Assembly: GCA_027493525.1 (NCBI GenBank)
Contig: JAOSKN010000001.1
Location: 1,984,001-2,048,000, forward strand
Reading direction: 5' to 3'
Length of the DNA stretch: 64,000 nucleotides
DNA from: Planctomycetota bacterium
Lineage (GTDB): Bacteria; Planctomycetota; SZUA-567; H5-PLA8
Shown here: positions 50,323 to 58,340 of the stretch, piece by piece
How the letters are laid out: each line of letters opens with the position of its first letter
Numbering within the stretch: position 1 is the stretch's first letter
Program-made: the position numbers and the translations under genes
The notes under the pieces: model-generated
Database searches by the model: none
Told to the model about the DNA's origin: nothing
What the model saw: the letters and a program-made list of their open reading frames with translations, nothing else

Positions 50323-52308
50323 ATGAACATGAAGCTCCTGCATCGTTTCTTCTTCGCCGCGGCCGTCGCGCTGCTGGCCCTGGCCACGCCGGTCTTCGCC
50401 GGCACGCCCAGCTCCGGCGCGATCACCGAAGGCCTTCAGTACATCAACGGCACGAAGATCTTCTCCCAGGACCAGCTCAACGTCGCCACGCTCACCGGCA
50501 ACGCGACCCTGGACTTGGGCTCGAAGCGCTTCCAGAAGCTGAACCCCTCCGGCGCGCACCGCGACGTGACGCTCCCGGCCGAGGAACTCTCCGCGGGCCT
50601 CGTCTTCTGGTTCATCAATTCCGGCTCCGGCAACAACGTCGTCGTCAAGGATGACGAAGGCAACACGATCGTGACGGTCCAGCAGGACCAGGCGGCCTTC
50701 GCGGTCTGCTCGGGCACGGCCTGGGGCGGCTTCGCCTTCGGCACGCTGCCGGGCGGGAACCTCCAGGCGGACGGCTCGGTCGCCGGCGCCACCGGCCAGG
50801 CGCAGGATTTCGGCACCAACGGGATCAAGGCCGACGTGCTTGCGGAGAGTTCCTCCGGCGTGGGCATCGCCGCGGACGGGGTTTTGCTGAAGGACGGCTT
50901 CGTCGGCATTCTCGACACCGGCAGCGATCACCGGATCACGATCAAGACCGCGACCAACGAGGGCGCCAACTACGACCTGACGATTCCCGACCTGGCCGCC
51001 AGCGACACCCTGATGACCCTCGCCACCGCGCAGACGGTCACCGGGGTGAAGACGATGTCCGGCGCCAACGTGGTCACCCACGCCAACGCCTCGGGCCTGA
51101 AGATCCTCGACACCGGCGGCGACCACACCCTGGCCTTCATCACGGCGACCGACGAGGCGGGGAACTACACCGTCACGGTCCCCGACCTGGCCGGCAACGA
51201 TACGTTGATGACCCTCGCCACGGCGCAGACGGTCACCGGCGTGAAGACGATGTCCGGCGCGAACGTGATCACGCACGCGAACGCGAGCGGGCTCAAGATC
51301 CTGGATACCGGCGGCGACCACACGCTGGCTTTCATCACGGCGACCGACGAGGCGGCCGACTACACCGTCACGGTCCCTGACCTGGCCGGCAACGACACCC
51401 TGATGACCCTCGCCACGGCGCAGACGGTCACCGGCGTGAAGACGATGAGCGGCGCGAACGTGGTCACCCACGCCAACGCCTCGGGCCTGAAGATCCTCGA
51501 CACCGGCGGCGACCACACCCTGGCCTTCATCACGGCGACCGACGAGGCGGCCGACTACACCGTCACGGTCCCCGACCTGGCCGGCAACGATACGCTGATG
51601 ACCCTCGCCACCGCGCAGACGGTCACCGGCGTGAAGACGATGTCCGGCGCGAACGTGATCACCCACGCCAACACGGGCTTGAAGGTCCTCGATACCGGCG
51701 GCGACCACAGCCTCACGATCACGACCGGGACCAACGAGGCCGCCAGCTACAACGTCACGATCCCCGACCTGTCCGGCAACGATACGCTGATGACCCTCGG
51801 CGTGCCCGGGACCGTGACCGGCAACGTGACCTACAGCGGGAGCGTCATCCGCGCCTCGCAGCGCTACTGCTTCGGCCTCGGCGGGGCGAAGGTCGGCGGG
51901 ACGGCGGGCTTCGTCGTGGGCGCGGCCAGCAACGTCTTCGCCGCGACCTGCCCGGCCTCGCAGACCTCCGCGAAGCTGATCGTCCCGATTCCCGCGGTCA
52001 AGGACGGCTGGACGATCACCGGCTTCGGCCTGCTCGGGCAGATCGAGTCCGCCGGGAACAACGTCACCGTCGATTGTGACCTCCGCGTGCAGACGACCGC
52101 CACCGGGGACTTCGTGGACGCCTCGGTCAGCACCATGACGCAGATCGCCGTCAGCGCCGACACCGCGATCGACGAGACCCAGGACAAGACGGGCCTCTCC
52201 CAGGCCGTGGACCAGGACGAGGCCTACTACATGGTGATCACCGTCACGACCGACGCCTCCACCGACGTGGACATCCGCGGCGTGCGCCTGATCGTGACCG
52301 AGAACTGA
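50323..52308 (+). CDS. Exported repeat protein, probable virion decoration or fibre
   Basis: 661 aa with a clear signal peptide (about 1-26, FFFAAAVALLALATPVFAG), unusual for a virion protein. Residues about 215-490 contain four nearly identical repeats of 65 residues (DTLMTLATAQTVTGVKTMSG in each) and a degenerate fifth. The repeats begin at 51010, 51205, 51400 and 51595, exactly 195 bp apart. A C-terminal domain follows (about 510-661). The N-terminal 60-120 region looks like a small beta domain. Secretion to the cell surface is likely if the signal works. Confidence 0.75.
   Translation: MNMKLLHRFFFAAAVALLALATPVFAGTPSSGAITEGLQYINGTKIFSQDQLNVATLTGNATLDLGSKRFQKLNPSGAHRDVTLPAEELSAGLVFWFINSGSGNNVVVKDDEGNTIVTVQQDQAAFAVCSGTAWGGFAFGTLPGGNLQADGSVAGATGQAQDFGTNGIKADVLAESSSGVGIAADGVLLKDGFVGILDTGSDHRITIKTATNEGANYDLTIPDLAASDTLMTLATAQTVTGVKTMSGANVVTHANASGLKILDTGGDHTLAFITATDEAGNYTVTVPDLAGNDTLMTLATAQTVTGVKTMSGANVITHANASGLKILDTGGDHTLAFITATDEAADYTVTVPDLAGNDTLMTLATAQTVTGVKTMSGANVVTHANASGLKILDTGGDHTLAFITATDEAADYTVTVPDLAGNDTLMTLATAQTVTGVKTMSGANVITHANTGLKVLDTGGDHSLTITTGTNEAASYNVTIPDLSGNDTLMTLGVPGTVTGNVTYSGSVIRASQRYCFGLGGAKVGGTAGFVVGAASNVFAATCPASQTSAKLIVPIPAVKDGWTITGFGLLGQIESAGNNVTVDCDLRVQTTATGDFVDASVSTMTQIAVSADTAIDETQDKTGLSQAVDQDEAYYMVITVTTDASTDVDIRGVRLIVTEN
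51010..51787 (+). repeat. 195-bp tandem repeats within the exported protein gene
   Basis: Four in-frame copies with few differences, then one shorter by one codon (start at 51787). Synonymous changes are sparse, so the duplication is recent or homogenised. Confidence 0.9.
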
Positions 52309-52523
52309 TGCCCCACGGGGTATGCACCGGGCCTGAACATCCGAATCGAACCGTCGAGGCCGTCTGGGAGACGGAGACGCAGCGCTGGGTCTGCGGAGGC
52401 GACGAGCGGCAGAACCTGGGCGCGTGCGGGCACGGCGTGATCGTCAGCAGGAAGGTGCACCATGGACGGCGAAGCACGCGAACGTCTGGCGCGGATCGAG
52501 ACCAAGCTCGAAGTCGTCGGTGA
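52308..52523 (+). CDS. Possible small protein overlapping the next gene
   Basis: 71 aa. The ATG overlaps the stop of the repeat-protein gene (TGATG). Cys and His residues (HGVCTGPEHP; RWVCGGDERQNLGACGHG) could bind metal. Its last 20 codons overlap the XhlA-like gene in another frame, so the real end may be earlier through a frameshift. Doubtful. Confidence 0.4.
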   Translation: MPHGVCTGPEHPNRTVEAVWETETQRWVCGGDERQNLGACGHGVIVSRKVHHGRRSTRTSGADRDQARSRR

Positions 52524-52722
52524 CCAGCAGACGCGGATTCATGCCGACCTGAAGGCCCACATGATCCAGGAGGCCGTGGACAAGCGCGAGGTCGATAAGC
52601 GCCTCGACACGGTCGAGAAGGAACAGGTTGCGACGAGGACGCACTTCCGCTGGCTCTACGGCGTCTGGGGCTTCGTCCAGGTCGGCGTGATCGGTTGGTT
52701 CAAGTCGAATCTCAAACCCTGA
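52462..52722 (+). CDS. XhlA-like lysis protein
   Basis: 86 aa. A coiled-coil N-terminal two thirds (EARERLARIETKLEVVGDQQ) ends in one TM segment (LYGVWGFVQVGVIGWF). This is the layout of haemolysin XhlA-type phage lysis proteins. It follows AGGAAGG and opens the lysis cassette. Confidence 0.7.
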   Translation: MDGEARERLARIETKLEVVGDQQTRIHADLKAHMIQEAVDKREVDKRLDTVEKEQVATRTHFRWLYGVWGFVQVGVIGWFKSNLKP

Positions 52723-52739
52723 GCAAAGGAGCTTCACGC

Positions 52740-53072
52740 ATGAACGAAAGCAATCCCCTGGTGCCCGGCGCGCAGACGTCCGAGCACGCCGCGCTGCAGC
52801 AGTCCGACTTCTTCAGCAAGGTGCTGCTGGTCCTGGGCATCGTCTCGACGGTCGCCGGCGGCATCGTTGCGGGCGTCCAGGAGTACGCGGCGCAGGCCGC
52901 GCAGGCCGCGGGCGAGGCGTACGTCGCCAACCCCATCCTGGCGATGATCCTCTCGATCGGCGGGATCGTGCTGGCCGTCGTGGCGGGCGTGAAGAAGTCG
53001 CTCGAAACCTCGGCCTACATCCAGGGCCGCTCCGAGATCAAGGCCGCCGCCGCGTCCGCGCCCAAGGAGTAG
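52740..53072 (+). CDS. Putative holin
   Basis: 110 aa with two TM segments (about 27-46 and 65-83; VLLVLGIVSTVAGGIVAG and ILAMILSIGGIVLAVVAG) and charged ends. Size, topology and neighbours fit a class II holin, which would open the inner membrane at lysis. Confidence 0.7.
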   Translation: MNESNPLVPGAQTSEHAALQQSDFFSKVLLVLGIVSTVAGGIVAGVQEYAAQAAQAAGEAYVANPILAMILSIGGIVLAVVAGVKKSLETSAYIQGRSEIKAAAASAPKE

Positions 53073-53074
53073 CG

Positions 53075-53317
53075 ATGCCCTTCGCGCTGCCCTGGTACGG
53101 ATGGGTCATCTCCGCGGCCGTGGTGGGCGGCGGGACGGTCTGGTGGCTCCTGCGCAGGCTGAAGCAGGCCGAGATCGACCGGCAGGAGCGCGCGAGCCTC
53201 GAAGCCCGCGTGCGCGCGGACCTCGAAGCGCGCGCGCTCGAAGCCGACGTGCGCGCCGAAGTCGAAGCGAAGAAGAACCAGACCGGCCCGGTGCAACCCG
53301 AGGATTGGAACTTCTGA
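53075..53317 (+). CDS. Rz-like inner membrane spanin
   Basis: 80 aa: a TM segment near the start (about 8-26) followed by a charged coiled-coil (EIDRQERASLEARVRADLEA). Together with the next gene, a lipoprotein, this fits an i-spanin/o-spanin pair. It is 2 bp after the holin gene. Confidence 0.6.
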   Translation: MPFALPWYGWVISAAVVGGGTVWWLLRRLKQAEIDRQERASLEARVRADLEARALEADVRAEVEAKKNQTGPVQPEDWNF

Positions 53318-53712
53318 TGCGCCTCGCCCCTCGAACCTCGCTCCTGCTGCTGGCCTGCATGCTGCCGTTGCTCGCCGGATGCGGGCCCTCCGGAGGGTCT
53401 GCCTCCGGCCGGCAGCGGGCGCCGATGCTGGACCTCCCGCCGGCCAACGAGTACACGCCCGAGGAACTCGCGACGCTGGGCGCGCTCGCCGCCGAGCATC
53501 CGCTGCTGGCGCGCAAGCTGGTCAACCAGGGGCAGGCGCTCCGCGCCGCCGGCGAGACCTACAACGCCTGGGCCTGGAATCACAACGCCAAGATGCTCCG
53601 CGAGCTGGGCTACACGGAGCCGGAGATCGCGAAGCTGCTCGGCGCGCAGCCGGGCAAGAAACCCGAACCGCCTGAATCCGGAGCGCCGCATGAAGCTCCA
53701 GCGCAGCCTTGA
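53317..53712 (+). CDS. Lipoprotein, possible outer spanin
   Basis: 131 aa. Signal peptide with lipobox LLAGC (Cys at about 22), so it is lipid-anchored. Longer than a typical Rz1, with a folded helical part (TPEELATLGALAAEHPLLAR). It overlaps the Rz-like start (TGATG) and the protease gene downstream. The spanin role is inferred from order. Confidence 0.6.
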   Translation: MRLAPRTSLLLLACMLPLLAGCGPSGGSASGRQRAPMLDLPPANEYTPEELATLGALAAEHPLLARKLVNQGQALRAAGETYNAWAWNHNAKMLRELGYTEPEIAKLLGAQPGKKPEPPESGAPHEAPAQP

Positions 53713-54374
53713 GCTGCTTCTCTTCGCCGCCTGCCTGGCGGCCCTGATCTTCACCGTCCGCGCGCAGCGCGCGGAAGTCCCTGAATTCGAGCTGCCGATC
53801 GAGAGCCTCAACGCCGTCGCGCGGGTGCAGACCGTCGAGCGCGACCGGCTGGGGCATCGAATACCGTTCCAGCGGGAGCGCCGTCGCGATCACCCCGCAT
53901 ACGCTGCTGACCTGCGCGCACGTGGTCATGGACGCCGAGGCGATCACCGTCGAGCTGCCCGGCGACGACGGCTACACGGAGCTGCAGGCGACGGTCGAGC
54001 GGCTCGACCTGGAGGCCGACCTGGCGATCCTGCGCGTCGAGGAACGGCTGCCGGCGACGGTCGTGATCGGGTTGACGCGGAGCCTGGCGCTGCACGGCGG
54101 CGAAGCCGTCTACGCGCAGGGCGCCGCGCTGGGCTACTCGCCGCGCGGCCTGGCGCGCGGGTACTTCGCCAGCCGCGAGGGCGACGAGAACCTGCTGATG
54201 GGCGCCTGCTGGACCGCGCGGATCAGCACGGCGCCGGGCTCCAGCGGCGGCGCGATCTTCGATCCCCGGACCGGCTTCCTGCTCGGCATCGTCCGCGGCG
54301 GCCTCTCGTCCGGGCAGGTCTGCTTCTTCATTCCCGCGCCGCGAATCGTGGAGTTCATCGACGCATGGCACTGA
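53690..54374 (+). CDS. Trypsin-like serine protease, one frameshift
   Basis: About 228 residues. An N-terminal signal anchor (about 6-25, LELLLFAACLAALIFTV) precedes a chymotrypsin-fold domain with His in TCAHVV, Asp in DLEADLAILRV and Ser in APGSSGGAIFD. The G run 53851-53854 holds one base too many; removing it joins the two frames as GIEYRSSGSAVAITPH. A phage protease in the lysis region is unusual; it might help lysis, mature a structural protein or act in immunity evasion. Confidence 0.8.
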
Positions 54375-54772
54375 GCGACGCCAACGAGATCCTGCTCTTC
54401 GAGGTCTTCGGCCTGCCGCGCGCCGGCACGGCCTACGAGGCGCAGTTCGTCGCCGACTGGCTCCGCGGGCCCGCCGGCGAGGCCTACGACTTCAGCGCGC
54501 TGACCGACCAGCTCGAAGCGCGGCTGGCCGTGATCAACGCCGACGCGGCGCTGGAAGCCCGCGTCGCCGCCGTGCTCGCCGACTGGCCGGCGCCGGGCGA
54601 GGTCGAGGTCTACCGGCAGAACGGCGCGGCGGGGATCCTGGCCCACGACGGCCGGCTCCGGCAGAACATCCGCGACACGCTCGGGAACCTGATCGGCTTC
54701 TGGGCCCCGGACGGCGGCTTCGTCGGCGAGATCAAGCGCCGCAACGGCGGCGGGAACAGGATCGTACGATGA
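54365..54772 (+). CDS. Head-tail region protein of unknown function
   Basis: 135 aa. Helical N-terminal half (NEILLFEVFGLPRAGTAYEA) and a C-terminal part (LRQNIRDTLGNLIGFWAPDG). It follows the protease gene by overlap. Location suggests a head completion or connector protein, but no family is recognised. Confidence 0.6.
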   Translation: MALSDANEILLFEVFGLPRAGTAYEAQFVADWLRGPAGEAYDFSALTDQLEARLAVINADAALEARVAAVLADWPAPGEVEVYRQNGAAGILAHDGRLRQNIRDTLGNLIGFWAPDGGFVGEIKRRNGGGNRIVR

Positions 54773-55026
54773 ACTTCTTCGGACCGCTGCATTTCGTGGT
54801 GTGCCTCTTCGCCCTGCCTACCGCGTGGCTCCTTGCCGTGCTGCTCGGCGCACCCATGCCTTCCGCGCGCGAGATGCTCGCCGACGCTTACGGCGGGCGC
54901 GGCGACTTCCACTTCCTGGGCCTGGTCTTCATGTATTGCCTCGGCGGGTTCACGCTCTGCACCCTGCTGCTGCTCTGGTTGCTGCTTGAGGTCTGCAAGC
55001 TCGTGCCCCCGGTGTTTATCCAATGA
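54769..55026 (+). CDS. Small membrane protein
   Basis: 85 aa with two TM segments (FFGPLHFVVCLFALPTAWLL; FMYCLGGFTLCTLLLLWLLL). It is coupled by overlap on both sides. A second holin is possible, but nothing distinguishes it from other small membrane proteins. Confidence 0.55.
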   Translation: MNFFGPLHFVVCLFALPTAWLLAVLLGAPMPSAREMLADAYGGRGDFHFLGLVFMYCLGGFTLCTLLLLWLLLEVCKLVPPVFIQ

Positions 55027-55397
55027 GCCGCTTCGACCGCCTCGGCGAGGCCGCGGCGCGCGCGAGCCTGAACGTGGCGCGGCGGGCCGGCGTGCAGGTG
55101 AGCTTCACGCACCGCGACGAGGATCCCGTCACGCTCTGGGCGCAGGTCCTCTCGAACCGCGTCGAGCTGGTCCGGCGCGGGCTGGTCGATGTCGCCTTGC
55201 GCGTGCTCACGCTGGAGATCGCCACCGGGCAGACGGGCTTCGAGGCGCCCTCGGGCGAGCCGGAGCCGGTCACGCCGGGCGACGTCGTGACCTACCAGAG
55301 CCGCGCGCACGCGGTGCTTGAACCCATCGGGAAGAACGCGCAGGGCACCGTCTACCTGCTGCGCTGCGTCGAAGAGAAAGAGCTGGGGAGAGGCTGA
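55023..55397 (+). CDS. Putative head-tail adaptor
   Basis: 124 aa. The pattern SRFDRLGEAAARASLNVARR, a beta-rich middle and a C-terminal TVYLLRCVEEKE is like small head-closure proteins of siphoviruses. The family match is weak; position supports it. Confidence 0.5.
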   Translation: MSRFDRLGEAAARASLNVARRAGVQVSFTHRDEDPVTLWAQVLSNRVELVRRGLVDVALRVLTLEIATGQTGFEAPSGEPEPVTPGDVVTYQSRAHAVLEPIGKNAQGTVYLLRCVEEKELGRG

Positions 55398-55861
55398 TGC
55401 CCGCGACGACCGGCGCGACCAAGACCCTCCTGCGCATCGCCGCGATCGCCGGGGATCAGGCCTTCATCGGCGGGGCGCGCGTGCTGACCGGCTTCAAGCG
55501 CTGGACGGAGGCCGAGAACTTCGATGTCCTGGTCAAGGCGCTGACCGACAAGCAGCAGGCCTACTTCTGGGTCGCGCTGCGCCGGATCCCTTCCCTGGGC
55601 ATCAACGAGGCCAAGCGCTTCGTCTTCGACGCCGAGCTGGTCGTGCCGGTGGACAAGGAGAGCAGCGACGACCTGGTCGGGCCCTGGGATCTGGCGGTCG
55701 GCCTGCAGGACGCGCTGGAGAACGAGGCCTCCTACGGCGCCGGGGAGTTCGTGCCGATCGTGAGCATCGGCTTCAAGGGCGTGGAGAAGCGCTACGGCAT
55801 CGCGCGCTGGGACTTCGGCGACGGCGAGGCGGGCGGTTCAATGGAGTCGATCGATCCCTGA
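55397..55861 (+). CDS. Putative tail-completion protein
   Basis: 154 aa, mixed fold (FKRWTEAENFDVLVKALTDK). It sits between the putative adaptor and the next genes with 1-bp overlaps on both sides. No family recognised. Confidence 0.5.
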   Translation: MPATTGATKTLLRIAAIAGDQAFIGGARVLTGFKRWTEAENFDVLVKALTDKQQAYFWVALRRIPSLGINEAKRFVFDAELVVPVDKESSDDLVGPWDLAVGLQDALENEASYGAGEFVPIVSIGFKGVEKRYGIARWDFGDGEAGGSMESIDP

Positions 55862-56325
55862 TGGCCAAACGCGAGCTTCCGGATCCCGAGGACCTGGCGC
55901 GCCTGCTCGCCTGGCTCAACGCCTGGCAGGCGGCGCAGGCCGAGTTCTTCGCCTGGGTCGAGGCCGAATACGCGCGGCGGCTCAAGGCCTTCGAGGGCGA
56001 CCGCAAGCGCGCGCGCGGGCTGCTGGCGCTCGAAGCCGAGCGGATGCCCTTCGGCCGCGACGGGCGGCTCGACCGCCGGCCCGGCCGGCACGACCGCGCC
56101 AAGCGCAAGCTGCGCGCGAAGACCGACCAGGTCCTGGAGGGGCTCGTGCTCCGCGGCCTCGACCGCTTCGGCGCGCGCGGGCGCTGGAACCGCATGGGCG
56201 TCTTCATCGGGAACCTCGACCGGATCACGCAGCGCCTGGCGCTGGCGAAGCTGAAGCTCGCGCTGAGCCAGGCCGCGCGCGAGACGCGCAAGAGCCTGAA
56301 GCAGCTCGCGGCTGCGACGGAGTAG
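55861..56325 (+). CDS. Basic helical phage protein
   Basis: 154 aa, Arg/Lys-rich and helical (RRLKAFEGDRKRARGLLALE). Overlaps the previous stop by 1 bp (TGATG). Function unknown. Confidence 0.55.
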   Translation: MAKRELPDPEDLARLLAWLNAWQAAQAEFFAWVEAEYARRLKAFEGDRKRARGLLALEAERMPFGRDGRLDRRPGRHDRAKRKLRAKTDQVLEGLVLRGLDRFGARGRWNRMGVFIGNLDRITQRLALAKLKLALSQAARETRKSLKQLAAATE

Positions 56326-56329
56326 GCGT

Positions 56330-56899
56330 ATGGACCCGATTGACGAGCTGGAGGACTTCGACTGGATCGGCTTCCTCGACCAGGCCGAGGCCGCGGTCGG
56401 GGACGAGGGGCGCGCCCTGGCCGAGAACATCGCGCGCAACCTGGCCGAATCCGTGCGCCAGCAGCGCAACACCCTGGAGGCCGCCGCCGACCAGCCGGTC
56501 ACGCGCGAGGAGCTGCTCGACGCGACCGACCTGGAGCTGAAGCCCGGCAACGAGCGCAACACGAAGGCCTCGTTCGAGACCCACATGCGCGGGCTCTTCC
56601 GGCGCGTCGCGGACGGCCTGGGCCGGAAGATGAACTCCAAGGATTACATGCAGATCCACCCGGACGGGCGTCCGGCGGTGCGCCTGGAGCTGGACGAGTA
56701 CGCCTCGACGCGCCAGTCGAACCTCGGCGCGCACCCCCACGACCAGGCCATGGCCGTCCCGGTCCCGCCGGGCTGGGAGACGGAGCTGCCCTTTGCCGAG
56801 CGGCTGGCGCACCTGAGCCCCAAGGCGCAGGCCAAATGGCTCTCGGAGTACACCAAGCGCCGGGCCCGCGGCCTCGGCCCGCCCCCGTTCCCCGATTAG
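56330..56899 (+). CDS. Phage protein of unknown function
   Basis: 189 aa. Acidic helical N-terminal half (FDWIGFLDQAEAAVGDEGRA) and a C-terminal part with HPDGRPAVRLELDEYAS. Between the connector genes and the morphogenesis gene. No family recognised. Confidence 0.55.
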   Translation: MDPIDELEDFDWIGFLDQAEAAVGDEGRALAENIARNLAESVRQQRNTLEAAADQPVTREELLDATDLELKPGNERNTKASFETHMRGLFRRVADGLGRKMNSKDYMQIHPDGRPAVRLELDEYASTRQSNLGAHPHDQAMAVPVPPGWETELPFAERLAHLSPKAQAKWLSEYTKRRARGLGPPPFPD

Positions 56900-56948
56900 C
56901 CGGGGTTTCTACCAAGGGGGGGCCGCGCGTTAACCCTGTGGGCTGCGC

Positions 56949-57562
56949 ATGCCGACGCGAGACGAGATCCGGCAGCACGCGCTCCGGCGGCTGCGCCGGC
57001 TGAACGCGGCGACGCGGTTTCTGGCGCGCCCGGGGCTGCTGGCCGAGCGAGTGAACCTGAAGCTGGCGAAGGAAGGCTGGCTCGACCGGATCCTCGCCGC
57101 GCGCTTCGCCACCGGCGGGGCCTCGTCCGGCTCGCCCTGGCCGGCGCTGAAGCCTTCGACGGTGAAGCAGCGCGCGCGGCTGGGCTTCGCCGGCACGGGC
57201 CCGATCCTGGTCCGCAGCGGGACGCTGCAGGACGCGGCGCTGGAAGGCAAGACCGAGGCCGATGCGTTCGGCCTGACCAAGAAGCTGAAGGACCGCGCGG
57301 CGCCGCGCTACGTGGGGGCGGCGAGGCCCGCAAGCGGAAGACGAACCGGGCCGCCAAAGAGGCCAACGACTTCTTTGGGATCCGGATCGGGAACACGGGC
57401 AGGGTCAGCGATTACGCCGAGGCGCTGAACCGCGAGCGGCCGTTCTTCGCCAAGCCCAGCGAGCGCGAGCTGCAGCCGCTGCTCGAACGCCGGCGCCGGC
57501 TCCTGGCGGCGCTGCTGAGCGCGGTCCGCAACGGCGAGAGCATCACGGCGGTGCTCAACTAG
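56949..57562 (+). CDS. Virion morphogenesis protein (Mu gpG-like), one frameshift
   Basis: It shows the pattern of this family: WPALKPSTVKQRARLGFAGT, then PILVRSGTLQDAALEGK. The G run 57313-57317 lacks one G. After repair the frame continues RKRKTNRAAKEANDFFGIRI and ends at the TAG 57560-57562. About 204 residues in all. Such proteins act in tail assembly or head-tail joining. Confidence 0.7.
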
Positions 57563-57623
57563 GACTGAGGGCTGAGGACTGAGGACGGAACGCCTCGGCA
57601 CTCGGAACCCGGAACTCGGAACC
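57561..57623 (+). repeat. Heptamer array that changes unit type
   Basis: Nine consecutive 7-mers: AGGACTG, AGGGCTG, AGGACTG, AGGACGG, AACGCCT, CGGCACT, CGGAACC, CGGAACT, CGGAACC. The phase is kept while the unit changes from the AGGACTG to the CGGAACT type. Starts in a stop codon, ends 5 bp before the next ATG. Confidence 0.85.
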
Positions 57624-57628
57624 GAATC

Positions 57629-58036
57629 ATGAGCGGCACGATCACGACCATCTATCCGCAGAGCGTGACCTGGAACTCGATCACGTACAGCGCGGCGTCC
57701 CACGGCCTGGTCCGCGCCGAGGTCCAGCACGGCGGGCAGCCCGTCGAGAGCCTGGCCGGCGACGACGAGTACGCGCGGCAGACCTTCGTGGTCAACAAGG
57801 GCGTGCGCGTGCGGCTCTTCATCCGGAACTTCGCGATCGACACGAGCCTGGGCGCGGCGACCTCGAACATGGTGATCACGGTGAAGCACAAGTCCGGGAC
57901 CAAGACGCTGACGATCGCGAACATGATCCTCTTCGACGTGCGCCCTTCGCAGGCCCGCGCGCAGGAGAGCGAGACGATCCTGGAGTTCGTGCACGAGTCG
58001 GCGGACGGCACGACCAACCCGCTGACGGCGGCTTGA
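57629..58036 (+). CDS. Putative tail tube or tail completion protein
   Basis: 135 aa, almost entirely beta-strand (IYPQSVTWNSITYSAASHGL; NMVITVKHKSGTKTLTIANM). It resembles small tail proteins by composition and position. Start ATG directly follows the heptamer array and GAATC. Confidence 0.5.
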   Translation: MSGTITTIYPQSVTWNSITYSAASHGLVRAEVQHGGQPVESLAGDDEYARQTFVVNKGVRVRLFIRNFAIDTSLGAATSNMVITVKHKSGTKTLTIANMILFDVRPSQARAQESETILEFVHESADGTTNPLTAA

Positions 58037-58040
58037 CGGC

Positions 58041-58085
58041 AGGACTGAGGTCTGAGTGCCACGGGTCGGCGCAGCCGCCCCGTGC
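58041..58085 (-). repeat. Heptamers joined to palindromic element, copy 10
   Basis: AGGACTG and AGGTCTG lead into the element at 58056-58085 (GTGCCACGGGTCGGCGCAGC...). It lies just before the next start codon. Confidence 0.8.
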
Positions 58086-58100
58086 TGAGAGGCAAGCGAG

Positions 58101-58340
58101 ATGAACTTCTACGGCGGGCAACCGGTGAAGGTGAAGGGCCTCGACGGCCCGTGCATCTTCGAGGGCTACGGGCCGATGACTGAGGACTGCTCGGTCCTGG
58201 TCGGGCTGCGCGGCGCGCGCGTCCGGAAGCTGGTGAAGCTCGCCGACGTGGAGCCCGAGGCGCCCGCCGAGATGGACGAGAGCCCCGAGGCCCGAGTTCC
58301 GGGTTCCGAGAAGAAGGCCAAGGCCAAACCCAAACGATGA
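58101..58340 (+). CDS. Small tail-region protein
   Basis: 79 aa. A small beta domain (FYGGQPVKVKGLDGPCIFEG) is followed by a tail partly encoded by heptamers (EARVPGSEKK) and ending Lys-rich. Stop overlaps the next ATG by 4 bp. Confidence 0.55.
   Translation: MNFYGGQPVKVKGLDGPCIFEGYGPMTEDCSVLVGLRGARVRKLVKLADVEPEAPAEMDESPEARVPGSEKKAKAKPKR
58287..58307 (+). repeat. Heptamer array in coding sequence, three units
   Basis: GAGGCCC, GAGTTCC, GGGTTCC near the 3' end of the gene at 58101. Confidence 0.7.

Noticed and set aside
50323-52308. Repeat protein as target of a diversity-generating retroelement
   Set aside because: No reverse transcriptase or template repeat is visible, and the repeats differ mostly by synonymous changes.
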